Shown one piece after another: positions 18,203 to 26,363 of a stretch of DNA of 64,000 bases; position 1 is the first letter of the stretch; the number at the start of each line of letters is the position of its first letter. The notes under the pieces were generated by a model. The model was given only the letters and a program-made list of their open reading frames with translations, had not been told where the DNA came from and ran no database searches. Origin of the DNA: an uncultured Oscillospiraceae bacterium (GTDB lineage: Bacteria; Bacillota; Clostridia; Oscillospirales; Ruminococcaceae); NCBI GenBank assembly GCA_910577565.1, contig CAJTNJ010000001.1, positions 62,001 to 126,000 of the forward strand. The letters are read 5' to 3'. Made by a program: the position numbers and the translations under genes.

Positions 18203-19279
18203 ATGAAGATTTGTAAGCCAAATGACCTCATATCTGAATATTATGAAGGACTCTTAACTCCGGTGTTTTTATGCGGGAGAAGAACAATTAAATGGCATAA
18301 TTCCGCGGCTCAAAAACTCTACAAAAACGAAACATTGCGCTTGCATCTTACCAATATTAAAAAACCCAAAAAAGAAGAAATGGATGTCTTCACTTGCAAT
18401 GGATTAAGATATAAAATGTCAATCCGACCTTGCTATAACGGCTTTTATGTTGAAATTGTCGATATACAAAACCTTAGCGACTTAGTTGTTGAACCAAATA
18501 ATTTGCTTGATGGCGCTGAAGCTATAGATAATACTATAAGAAAATCATCACACAAAATATTTAAATCTATTGCAATTTTAAATGATATTTTTGAAAAAAT
18601 AAAAAGATATGACGAACTGAAAAATCTTGATGCTATTGCTGATGGTACCTACAGAATATTAAGAGCAGCTAATTTATACTACGAATATAATTTGCTTTTA
18701 CAAGGCAATATGCATTTAGAAAACGTTGATGTTTTCGGCGAAATAGAAGCTCTTTGTTCATCTGTTAAGTCAATTATGAGAAAGTCCGATATCCCATTTA
18801 ACTGTATCGTACCAAAAGAAAAAATAATTTGTAATTTGGATATGCACAAGCTTAGTTTTGCACTTTTTCATTTGATTTGTAACTCATATTACTTCACAGC
18901 TAAAGGTAATGAAATCACAGTTACTGCCGATTGCGTAGATGGCGATAAACTGCAAATTAAAGTTTCAGACAAAGGAATGGGTATAGATATTAACAACTTA
19001 ACAAAAGTTATTGAACCGTTTTATTCATATGACCCATCAACAGGTGATATTTCAGGATGTGGTTTGGGACTTACATATGCATATCTTTTTGCCGAAAAAA
19101 GCAATGGTATATGCACCATATCTTCCTCAAAAAACCAAACTGTTGTGTCTTTGTCAATTCCAATAACACCGTTTGTTAAAAAAACTGGTTTTGATTCCAA
19201 AGTTGTATCCTACAGTGTAGGCAAGTACGATCCGATGGTTTTGACAATGTCTACAATTAATTCTAAATCTAAATTATAA
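18203..19279 (+). CDS. cytosolic orphan sensor histidine kinase
   Basis: A 358-residue protein with no membrane segment or signal. The C-terminal half is a GHKL/HATPase domain: N-box FHLICNSYY (N227), G1 box SDKGMG (D256) and G2 box GCGLGL (286-290). Upstream is a helical stretch with H117 in SSHKIFKSIAIL as the candidate phosphoacceptor, and a small N-terminal PAS-like region (LLTPVFLCGRRTIKWHNSAAQKLY). There is no response regulator nearby. In Clostridia orphan kinases often feed Spo0A; that role is only a possibility here. It lies directly upstream of pyrG, 70 bases apart. Confidence 0.8.
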   Translation: MKICKPNDLISEYYEGLLTPVFLCGRRTIKWHNSAAQKLYKNETLRLHLTNIKKPKKEEMDVFTCNGLRYKMSIRPCYNGFYVEIVDIQNLSDLVVEPNNLLDGAEAIDNTIRKSSHKIFKSIAILNDIFEKIKRYDELKNLDAIADGTYRILRAANLYYEYNLLLQGNMHLENVDVFGEIEALCSSVKSIMRKSDIPFNCIVPKEKIICNLDMHKLSFALFHLICNSYYFTAKGNEITVTADCVDGDKLQIKVSDKGMGIDINNLTKVIEPFYSYDPSTGDISGCGLGLTYAYLFAEKSNGICTISSSKNQTVVSLSIPITPFVKKTGFDSKVVSYSVGKYDPMVLTMSTINSKSKL

Positions 19280-19349
19280 AATTTTACGTTAGAGTGTTAT
19301 AAATATTTGCGCATATTTGTTATTTTACATTTATCGAGGAGGAAATATA

Positions 19350-20957
19350 ATGTCAGTTAAATATATATTCGTGACCGGTGGTGTTGTTTCCGGCCTTGGT
19401 AAAGGTATTACGGCTGCATCACTTGGCAGATTGCTTAAAGATCGCGGATATAGAGTAACTATTCAAAAATTTGACCCATATATAAATGTAGATCCAGGTA
19501 CCATGAGCCCATACCAACACGGTGAAGTTTTTGTCACAGATGACGGAGCAGAGACCGATCTAGATTTGGGACATTATGAAAGATTTATTGATGAAAATTT
19601 ATCTGTTAATTCAAATATAACTACCGGCAAAGTATATTGGAATGTAATAAACAAAGAAAGAAGAGGAGACTATTTAGGCGGAACCGTACAGGTTATACCT
19701 CATATAACAAACGAAATAAAAGATAAAATATATAGTGTAGGAAAATCAAGCAATAGCGATATAGTTATAACAGAAATCGGCGGCACTGTTGGAGATATTG
19801 AAAGCCAACCATTTATAGAAGCTATTCGTCAAGTAGGGGCATCTAATTCACAAGATGTAATGTATATACATGTGACTTTAGTCCCGACAGTTCCCGGTTC
19901 AAAAGAGCTTAAATCTAAACCCACGCAGCATTCAGTAAAAGAGCTTTTGTCTTTGGGAATTAGGCCAAATGTTATTGTTTGCCGAAGCGATTATGAACTC
20001 CCAGAAGATATGATAAAAAAGATAAGTTTGTTTTGCAACGTAAGACCTCAAGATGTCATTCAAAATCTCACTGCCAAAACTTTGTACGACGTGCCTATGA
20101 TGCTTGAAAATAATGGTCTTGCAAAAGAAGTCTGCTATCATCTTAACATAGAGGACAGAACTCCTGATCATAGCAAGTGGATAGAGATGATTGATAAAGT
20201 CAAATCAGTAAAAGACGAGGTAACAATTGGTCTTGTAGGGAAATATATAGAACTTCCCGATGCTTATTTGTCAGTAGTTGAGAGCTTACATCACGGTGGC
20301 ATTCCAAACAATGTAAGTGTTAACATAAAATATATAAGCTCAGAGCAAACATTAGGAAATTATTGCTACAAATCTCTGAAAGAGTGCGATGGCGTTTTAA
20401 TTCCAGGTGGTTTCGGAGATCGCGGCATTGAGGGAAAGATTGAAACGGTTAAATATTGCAGGGAAAACAACATCCCCTGTTTTGGCATTTGTCTTGGCAT
20501 GCAGATGATGGTTATAGAATATCTTCGCAATGTTGTAGGTGTTAAAGATGCAAACTCGGCTGAATTTGACAACAATTGCGCTCACAAAGCTATCGATATA
20601 ATGGAAGGACAAAAGGATATTACGAAAAAGGGTGGAACTATGCGTCTTGGACTATATCCTTGCAAGCTCAAACGAGGCTCAAAATGCAGAGAAATTTATG
20701 ACGAAGAGATAATATATGAAAGACATCGCCATAGATATGAAGTTAATAATATATACCGCGCTTCTCTGCTTGACGCTGGATTAAAGCTTTCTGGCGTTTC
20801 ACCAAATGAAAAACTAATCGAAATAGTTGAACTTCCTAATCACAATTGGTTTGTTGGGGTACAATTTCATCCAGAATTTAAGTCAAGACCAAATCGCCCA
20901 CATCCTCTCTTCGCCGATTTTATTAAAGCAACCCTAAAATATAAAAAAGATAAATAA
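19350..20957 (+). CDS. pyrG: CTP synthase
   Basis: A 535-residue enzyme that makes CTP from UTP with glutamine nitrogen. The N-terminal synthetase domain begins KYIFVTGGVVSGLGKGITAASLG. The C-terminal class I glutaminase domain has the nucleophile C381 in GICLGMQ and H507/E509 in HPEF. ATG 19350 follows GAGGAGG; a longer frame from 19317 is disregarded. No pyrG-type leader (initially transcribed G-run plus terminator) was seen, so regulation by that route is unlikely. Confidence 0.98.
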   Translation: MSVKYIFVTGGVVSGLGKGITAASLGRLLKDRGYRVTIQKFDPYINVDPGTMSPYQHGEVFVTDDGAETDLDLGHYERFIDENLSVNSNITTGKVYWNVINKERRGDYLGGTVQVIPHITNEIKDKIYSVGKSSNSDIVITEIGGTVGDIESQPFIEAIRQVGASNSQDVMYIHVTLVPTVPGSKELKSKPTQHSVKELLSLGIRPNVIVCRSDYELPEDMIKKISLFCNVRPQDVIQNLTAKTLYDVPMMLENNGLAKEVCYHLNIEDRTPDHSKWIEMIDKVKSVKDEVTIGLVGKYIELPDAYLSVVESLHHGGIPNNVSVNIKYISSEQTLGNYCYKSLKECDGVLIPGGFGDRGIEGKIETVKYCRENNIPCFGICLGMQMMVIEYLRNVVGVKDANSAEFDNNCAHKAIDIMEGQKDITKKGGTMRLGLYPCKLKRGSKCREIYDEEIIYERHRHRYEVNNIYRASLLDAGLKLSGVSPNEKLIEIVELPNHNWFVGVQFHPEFKSRPNRPHPLFADFIKATLKYKKDK

Positions 20958-20968
20958 TGCTAATGTTT

Positions 20969-21010
20969 AATGCACACTATCATTACAACCTAATAATAGT
21001 GTGCATTTTG
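20969..21010 (+). terminator. intrinsic terminator of pyrG
   Basis: A 12-bp perfect stem, AATGCACACTAT (20969-20980) / ATAGTGTGCATT (20996-21007), is followed by TTTG. It is 12 bases after the pyrG stop codon. The tail is short, so efficiency is uncertain. Confidence 0.75.
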
Positions 21011-21020
21011 TTTACATTCT

Positions 21021-21200
21021 CTATTCTACTGCAAACTCAATTTTATCAGAATTTACATCTGAAGAAATACATACAACTTTAATTTTTTGACCTATGCTAT
21101 AGTTGTAACCGCTCTGTAAATTTCTAAGCTTAGTGTAACTGTCATATTCATAATAACCATTTAAGCCTCCGGATTCTTTAACATAACCTTCAATTGTGTC
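21021..21200 (-). pseudogene. duplicated 3' fragment of rnr (S1-domain tail)
   Basis: These 180 bases are a diverged copy of the last about 60 codons of the adjacent RNase R gene (21267-21442). The frame stays open and ends in the same EFAVE and TAG stop; changes include SGK to SDK, DGYTK to DSYTK and a small indel in the NVESLNG region. In the same frame a TAA lies just upstream, and there is no start codon or ribosome site, so it cannot be an independent gene. Flanking bases after the stop are also alike. It is the scar of a local tandem duplication, or the remainder of a second rnr copy. Confidence 0.85.
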
Positions 21201-21266
21201 AAAATTATAATAGTTTTGTTATATAATAACAAATAAAACAATAGCATGCATTTTCGTTTATATTTT

Positions 21267-23378
21267 CTATTCTACTGCAAATTCAATTTTGCCGGAGTTT
21301 ACATCTGAAGAAATACATACAACTTTAATTTTTTGACCTATGCTATAATTGTGACCGCTCTGTAGATTTCTAAGCTTAGTGTAGCCGTCATATTCATAAT
21401 AACCATTTAAGCTTTCAACGTTAACATAACCTTCAATTGTGTTTGGAAGTGTTATAAACATACCACGAGAGATTATGGATGTGATTATGCCATCAAATTC
21501 TTCTCCAATACGATTTTTCATATACTCAGCTTTATAGCAATCAGTAGCATCACGTTCTATCATCATAGCACGTTTTTCAGTTTCCGTAGCTTGTTTTGAA
21601 GAACTAACTACAAACTTGCCATATCTTTTTTGCAAAATTTCTGTGCTGTCCTTGTGAGATATAAAGTCAGTTAAGATCCTATGCACCGTAAGATCAGAGT
21701 ATCTTCTAATTGGAGAAGTAAAATGTGCATAATTTTCAATCACGAGACCATAGTGACCTATAGGTTTTGACTCATATCTCGCTTTAGCCATAGATCTTAA
21801 TACTTGCATATTAACAATTGGAAACAAATCACTTCCTCGTGTCTTTTCGATAAGATTAGCCATAACTTTCGGCCTTAATTTAGGCTTTATTTCCTTGCTA
21901 TTTAACCCAAGCTTTTCAAGCAACTCCTTTAAAGCGGAAATCTTTTCTGCGGAAGGATATTCATGTATCCTGTAAACAAAAGGCAGTTTTGCTTCTTTTC
22001 CAAGCGTGGCAGCAGCTTCGTTTGCAATTAACATGAATTCTTCAATAATGCCCTCAGACAAACCTTGAACACGCTTTTGGACGTCCACCGCAAATTGATT
22101 TTCATCAACAATAATCTTGCTTTCAGTTGTCAAGATTTGTGGCGATCCCCTATTTATTTTATTAAATTTAAGTATATCATACAGTTCTTTCATAAGATAT
22201 ATAGATTTAAGCACCTCATCATATTTTTTCAAAAGTTCAGAACTTGGATTACCTTCTAAAATTTCGTTTACTTCTTTATAAACGCCCTTGACTCTTGAAC
22301 GGATGATTGTCTTTTTAAAATCAAAATCTATTATTTTACCATCAAATCCTACGTCTATGAGAGCGGAAAACGTCAAACGTTCAACATTTGGGTTTAATGA
22401 ACATATGCCGTTTGAAAGTGGCGGCGGCAACATAGGTATTACATGATTTGCATAATAAATCGACGTACCTCTTTCATAAGCCTCTATATCAATCGGACTC
22501 TTGAACTTTACATAATGAGCAACATCTGCAATATGGACACCAACATGATAGCACCTATCTGACTTTTCAATAGATACTGCATCGTCAAGGTCTTTTGACT
22601 CTTCACTATCAATTGTGAATATTGGCTTGTCAGTTAAATCTAACCTTACAGCTCTTGCTGCATCTGATATTTGCCTTTTTGATATTCTTTCAGCGTTTTG
22701 GTATATTGTAGCAGGAAATTCAATTTTTGCACCACTTGATTTTAAAATAGCATATGCACAAACCGATGCTTTTTGAGCGCTTCCATAATTATCAAGGACT
22801 TCACATATATGCATACTGTGCTTTTTGCCGCGCTTTAACACATGTGCTATTACCTTATCCCCTTCTTTTGCAAACCCCACACTATTTTGATCAATTTCCA
22901 TCAAATCTTTAGAAAGCGTATCGGGCTTTATATAGAATCTGCCATATTCCCTAACTAAAACACCGGTAAAGTGATAATCGTTTTTATAATAAATTGACTG
23001 TATTGCACCTTCTTCTGATTGATTTTCAAAATTTTTCAGAGAAACAAGTGGCGAGATAAACACCATATCACCAAGCATAGCACCTTTGGAAAACTTGCCC
23101 GGCACAAATATTTTAGCATCATCAAAAAGCCTCTGCGCAAAGCAAAACTTTTTGCAATTTTTTACTATCTTTGCAGAATAGAGGCCCAAAGATTCCGGCG
23201 TATAAAATCTGCCTTTTACTTTAATTACTTTTCCTTGGCTCTTAAGATCGAGCATGAATCTTTGAAATTCATTTTTATTATACTTTTTTAAAAGAAATCT
23301 AAGCTCTTTTATGCTTGTCCCTCTTTTTCCGTCTTTTTTTATTTTCGATAAAATTTTACTTTGTATTAATGCTATCAT
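21267..23378 (-). CDS. rnr: ribonuclease R (VacB/RNB family exoribonuclease)
   Basis: A 703-residue 3'-to-5' exoribonuclease that degrades structured RNA and participates in RNA quality control. Order: N-terminal winged-helix/cold-shock region, RNB catalytic domain with the acidic cluster ESKDLDDAVSIE and HYGLVIENYAHFTSPIRRYSDL, and a C-terminal S1 RNA-binding domain (GEEFDGIITSIISRGMFI onward). The frame extends to 23423, but ATG 23376-23378 follows GGAGA by 6 bases. It is downstream of secG, a known order in Firmicutes (secG-rnr), and the terminator between them would uncouple their levels. Confidence 0.96.
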   Translation of the reverse strand: MIALIQSKILSKIKKDGKRGTSIKELRFLLKKYNKNEFQRFMLDLKSQGKVIKVKGRFYTPESLGLYSAKIVKNCKKFCFAQRLFDDAKIFVPGKFSKGAMLGDMVFISPLVSLKNFENQSEEGAIQSIYYKNDYHFTGVLVREYGRFYIKPDTLSKDLMEIDQNSVGFAKEGDKVIAHVLKRGKKHSMHICEVLDNYGSAQKASVCAYAILKSSGAKIEFPATIYQNAERISKRQISDAARAVRLDLTDKPIFTIDSEESKDLDDAVSIEKSDRCYHVGVHIADVAHYVKFKSPIDIEAYERGTSIYYANHVIPMLPPPLSNGICSLNPNVERLTFSALIDVGFDGKIIDFDFKKTIIRSRVKGVYKEVNEILEGNPSSELLKKYDEVLKSIYLMKELYDILKFNKINRGSPQILTTESKIIVDENQFAVDVQKRVQGLSEGIIEEFMLIANEAAATLGKEAKLPFVYRIHEYPSAEKISALKELLEKLGLNSKEIKPKLRPKVMANLIEKTRGSDLFPIVNMQVLRSMAKARYESKPIGHYGLVIENYAHFTSPIRRYSDLTVHRILTDFISHKDSTEILQKRYGKFVVSSSKQATETEKRAMMIERDATDCYKAEYMKNRIGEEFDGIITSIISRGMFITLPNTIEGYVNVESLNGYYEYDGYTKLRNLQSGHNYSIGQKIKVVCISSDVNSGKIEFAVE

Positions 23379-23395
23379 AAAAAATCTCCATAATA

Positions 23396-23426
23396 AAATA
23401 AAAACCCGTGAAATAAAATTCACGGG
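23396..23426 (-). terminator. hairpin terminator between secG and rnr
   Basis: The stem CCCGTGAA (23405-23412) / TTCACGGG (23419-23426), loop 6, on the minus strand is followed by TTTTTATTTTATT. It lies between the secG stop and the rnr start and probably gives partial read-through. Confidence 0.8.
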
Positions 23427-23441
23427 AATTTCAGTTAAATT

Positions 23442-23699
23442 TTACTTTGCTAAAAATACCGCAGCAACGTTCGCCAATATTGAAAGTATAAAGAAGACTA
23501 CCGCAAAAAATGATGTTGCCCGCTTTAACTTAGCATCTTTTGTTCTGCCGCCATTATTATTTAAATAAGATTCGGTACTCCCGCCTTGAATTGCTCCGGA
23601 AAGACCATTCTCTTTTCCTTCTTGCAACAACACAACAACTACAAGAAATATGCCGGATATAATCAGCGCAATCCCGCCTATTATTTCATATATAGACAT
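23442..23699 (-). CDS. secG: preprotein translocase subunit SecG
   Basis: An 85-residue subunit of the SecYEG channel. Two membrane helices (about 4-24 and 62-83) flank the conserved loop VVLLQEGKENGLSGAIQGG. Length and motif are standard. GGAGG precedes ATG. It is followed by a terminator and rnr. Confidence 0.96.
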   Translation of the reverse strand: MSIYEIIGGIALIISGIFLVVVVLLQEGKENGLSGAIQGGSTESYLNNNGGRTKDAKLKRATSFFAVVFFILSILANVAAVFLAK

Positions 23700-23744
23700 A
23701 AGTCAAACCTCCGAATAAGTTACGTATAAAATGATTCACAAACT

Positions 23745-23773
23745 ATGATATCATACATCTATAAAAAATGCAA
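23745..23773 (-). promoter_or_regulatory. candidate promoter of secG
   Basis: Minus strand TTGCAT (23768-23773), 17 bases, TATCAT (23745-23750), about 50 bases before the secG start. Confidence 0.45.
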
Positions 23774-23802
23774 GAAATTTATTTAATTATTTTGAGAATA
23801 TT

Positions 23803-24861
23803 TGTAGGTATTACAACGATGTGTGACAAAAGTAGAAAAAAGATAGCAAATAGGAGCAAACCTCTGTTAAGATTGAGTTACAAATAAAAAATGAAAGTAG
23901 GTGTCCTATTCACTATGAAGTAAGATAACACAAACTATGCTTTACCGTCAAGCTTTGATTTCGTATGCTAAAAAATACAGTGTTACTAAAACAGCTATCT
24001 GCTATTGCACTAACAAATAATATATTTATGACTGATTAAAAGATATGACGGAACTTACATTCTCTTGCTGATAAGTCTCACAGATATCATCACCCCAATC
24101 AACATGCTGAGCAAAAACTTACATTAATTCGCAATATGCGACGAAAAAACCAATAGTAGTCTAATTATCTTCTGAGTAAAGCTGCGGGCAGCTTGGATAT
24201 ATTCGCTCTATCTCCGGTTCGTATCCGTGTTCTGATCCACAGCGGTCAAATGACTATAAAACTATCAAACCACCAAACCCAAAGTATATACCAAAGCCTT
24301 ATGAGCAAATTAAATATCCTGACCAAAGTGTGCAAATAGATGTAAAATTTGTACCATCAGTTTGTCTCGTAGGTGATGCAAAAGGCAAAAAATTTTATAA
24401 ATATATAGCAATAAATGAATACAGCAGATATCGCTATCTATAAGCTTTCAAAAAGAGCATAGTACATATTCTTCTTACGCGATGTTCTTAAAACATCTAG
24501 TCGAAGTATTTCCATATGCTATTGAGTGCGTTCAAACAGACAATGGTTCATGATTCACAAATCACTTAAACTTTTGAATATCTAAAAAAGGCCTTGTTTG
24601 AATTTAATCTTTCAAAGTTAGGAATAAGACACACGCTGATAAGACCATACACACCAAGACATAATGGCAAAGTAGAGCATTGTCATCGCAAAGATAATGA
24701 AGAATTTTATGATTCACATACATTTTATTATTTCGATGATTTAAAAAAGCAACTGATGGTTAGACAAACGCCAATACAATAAATTTTCAATGCATCCTAA
24801 TTGGTACTTTACTAAACACACTCTTTTTCTCATTTTGTAACGCATCATTGATAAATCTACA
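23803..24861 (+). mobile_element. decayed IS481-type insertion sequence, copy 1
   Basis: About 1.06 kb bounded by imperfect terminal inverted repeats. The left end starts TGTAGGTATTACAACGATG at 23803. The right end at 24861 reads, in reverse, TGTAGATTTATCAATGATG, followed by similar ACAAAA tracts. It contains a frameshifted DDE transposase. A second copy in opposite orientation is at 34438-35443. No clear target-site duplication was found. Confidence 0.8.
23914..24830 (+). pseudogene. IS481-family transposase, inactivated
   Basis: Read across several frames, the remains include an N-terminal helix-turn-helix region, the DDE core KYIPKPYEQIKYPDQSVQIDV, KFYKYIAINEYSRYRYL and VQTDNGS (here VQTDNGS then stop), and the C-terminal RHTLIRPYTPRHNGKVEHCHRKDNEEFYD. 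In-frame stops and shifts separate these pieces, so no active transposase is made. Confidence 0.85.
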
Positions 24862-24888
24862 GTTTTTATAATATAGGTATGTTATAAC

Positions 24889-24917
24889 TTGACTTAATTC
24901 TATATAAGAGCTAGAAT
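24889..24917 (+). promoter_or_regulatory. promoter of the iron alcohol dehydrogenase gene
   Basis: TTGACT (24889-24894), 17 bases, TAGAAT (24912-24917), about 40 bases before the start. It lies just outside the right end of the IS481 remnant. Confidence 0.6.
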
Positions 24918-24955
24918 TAATAATGAATTAAAAATTATAAAATGGAGGGATCATA

Positions 24956-26131
24956 ATGATGGGATTTAGAACATATGCACCTACAAAGTTGATTTTTGGA
25001 ATAGGCAAATTAAATAGCATGCACGAAATAAAAATGCCTGGAAAAAATGCTATGATTGTTATTTCAAATGGTAAATCAACAAAAGAAAACGGTTCGCTTG
25101 ACCGCACAATCGATCAATTAAAAATGTCAAGAATAGAATATGCTGTTTTTGATAAAATTGAGGCTAACCCGTTAAAATCTACCGTTATGGAAGGTGCTGA
25201 GTTTGCTAGAAAAAATAAGTGTGACTTTGTTTTGGCTCTTGGTGGCGGTAGTGTCATGGATGCAGCAAAAGCAATAGCTGCTATGGCTACTAACGATGGT
25301 GATTTATGGGATTATGTTGGTACTGGCACCGGCAAATGTAAAATTGTGAAAAATATTCCTCTTCCAGTGGTTACTATTACAACAACAGCAGGTACAGGAT
25401 CAGAAGCCGATTCTTGGGGCGTGGTAACAAATGAAGAAACAAATGAAAAAGTAGGTTTCGGAGTTGAAGATTATTTATATCCCGTAATTTCAATAGTCGA
25501 TCCTGAACTCATGAAGACAGTTCCTCCAAAATTAACTGCATTTCAAGGTTTTGATGCACTATTTCATAGTGTTGAATGTTATATTTCAAAAACTGCTAAT
25601 TTTATGAGTGATATGTATGCCATAACTGCCATCGAATATGTTGGACGTTATCTTTCAAGAGCAGTAAAAGATGGAAATGATATGGCCGCTAGAGAGGGTA
25701 TGGCATTTGCCAATACTTTGGGTGGAATAGTGATGACAATATCTTCTTGTACAAGTCAGCATGCATTGGAACACGCAATGTCTGCATATCATCAAGATCT
25801 TCCTCATGGCGCTGGTCTTATAATGCTGTCTATTGCTTATTTTAAACATTTTGTCAATAATCATGCCTGTGATGATAGATTTATAAGAATGGCTCAAGCT
25901 TTAGGTATGAAAGACGCAAACAAACCTGAAGATTTCATTTATATGCTTATGGAACTAGAAGAGGAATGCAATGTTGCAGATCTTAAAATGTCAGAATATG
26001 GCATAACACCTGACGAATTTCCAAAGCTTATTAAAAATTCTCGCGATACAATGGGCGGCTTATTTGATTGCGATCGTGTTCCTATAAATGATAAAGATTG
26101 TGAGGCTATATTCAAAGAATCCTACAAATAA
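24956..26131 (+). CDS. iron-containing alcohol dehydrogenase
   Basis: A 391-residue group III (Fe-ADH) enzyme. The NAD-binding turn LALGGGSVMDAAKAIA is at about 94-109. The TTTAGTGSEAD motif and metal ligands in DALFHSVE and the QHALEHAMSAYHQDLPHGAGL block are present. The family reduces aldehydes or ketones (butanol-, propanediol- or lactaldehyde-type substrates); the exact substrate is not predictable. It starts at ATG 24956 or 24959 after GGAGGG. Monocistronic, with its own promoter and terminator. Confidence 0.92.
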   Translation: MMGFRTYAPTKLIFGIGKLNSMHEIKMPGKNAMIVISNGKSTKENGSLDRTIDQLKMSRIEYAVFDKIEANPLKSTVMEGAEFARKNKCDFVLALGGGSVMDAAKAIAAMATNDGDLWDYVGTGTGKCKIVKNIPLPVVTITTTAGTGSEADSWGVVTNEETNEKVGFGVEDYLYPVISIVDPELMKTVPPKLTAFQGFDALFHSVECYISKTANFMSDMYAITAIEYVGRYLSRAVKDGNDMAAREGMAFANTLGGIVMTISSCTSQHALEHAMSAYHQDLPHGAGLIMLSIAYFKHFVNNHACDDRFIRMAQALGMKDANKPEDFIYMLMELEEECNVADLKMSEYGITPDEFPKLIKNSRDTMGGLFDCDRVPINDKDCEAIFKESYK

Positions 26132-26197
26132 TCAATAAATATTTGGATTTTTAATATATAATAAAAAATCATCATATATTGTGTGATTGAAATTACC

Positions 26198-26242
26198 AAA
26201 CAGCGTTTTTAGTAGTAATGCTATAAACGCTGTTTGTATTTT
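26198..26242 (+). terminator. intrinsic terminator after the alcohol dehydrogenase gene
   Basis: A perfect 11-bp stem, AAACAGCGTTT (26198-26208) / AAACGCTGTTT (26225-26235), is followed by GTATTTTAT. Confidence 0.8.
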
Positions 26243-26273
26243 ATGTTAATTATTTTCCTTAATAGAATAAATT

Positions 26274-26302
26274 TTGACAAAAAATGTCAAATATGCTATA
26301 AT
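26274..26302 (+). promoter_or_regulatory. consensus sigma-A promoter of the secreted hydrolase gene
   Basis: TTGACA (26274-26279), 17 bases, TATAAT (26297-26302): both boxes are perfect, about 60 bases before the start codon. A longer reading frame that begins inside this promoter cannot be the real gene start. Confidence 0.85.
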
Positions 26303-26363
26303 GAATCGATTTATTGTAGACTTTTATTATAAATATAGACTATTTATAGAAAGGATGTTTAAA

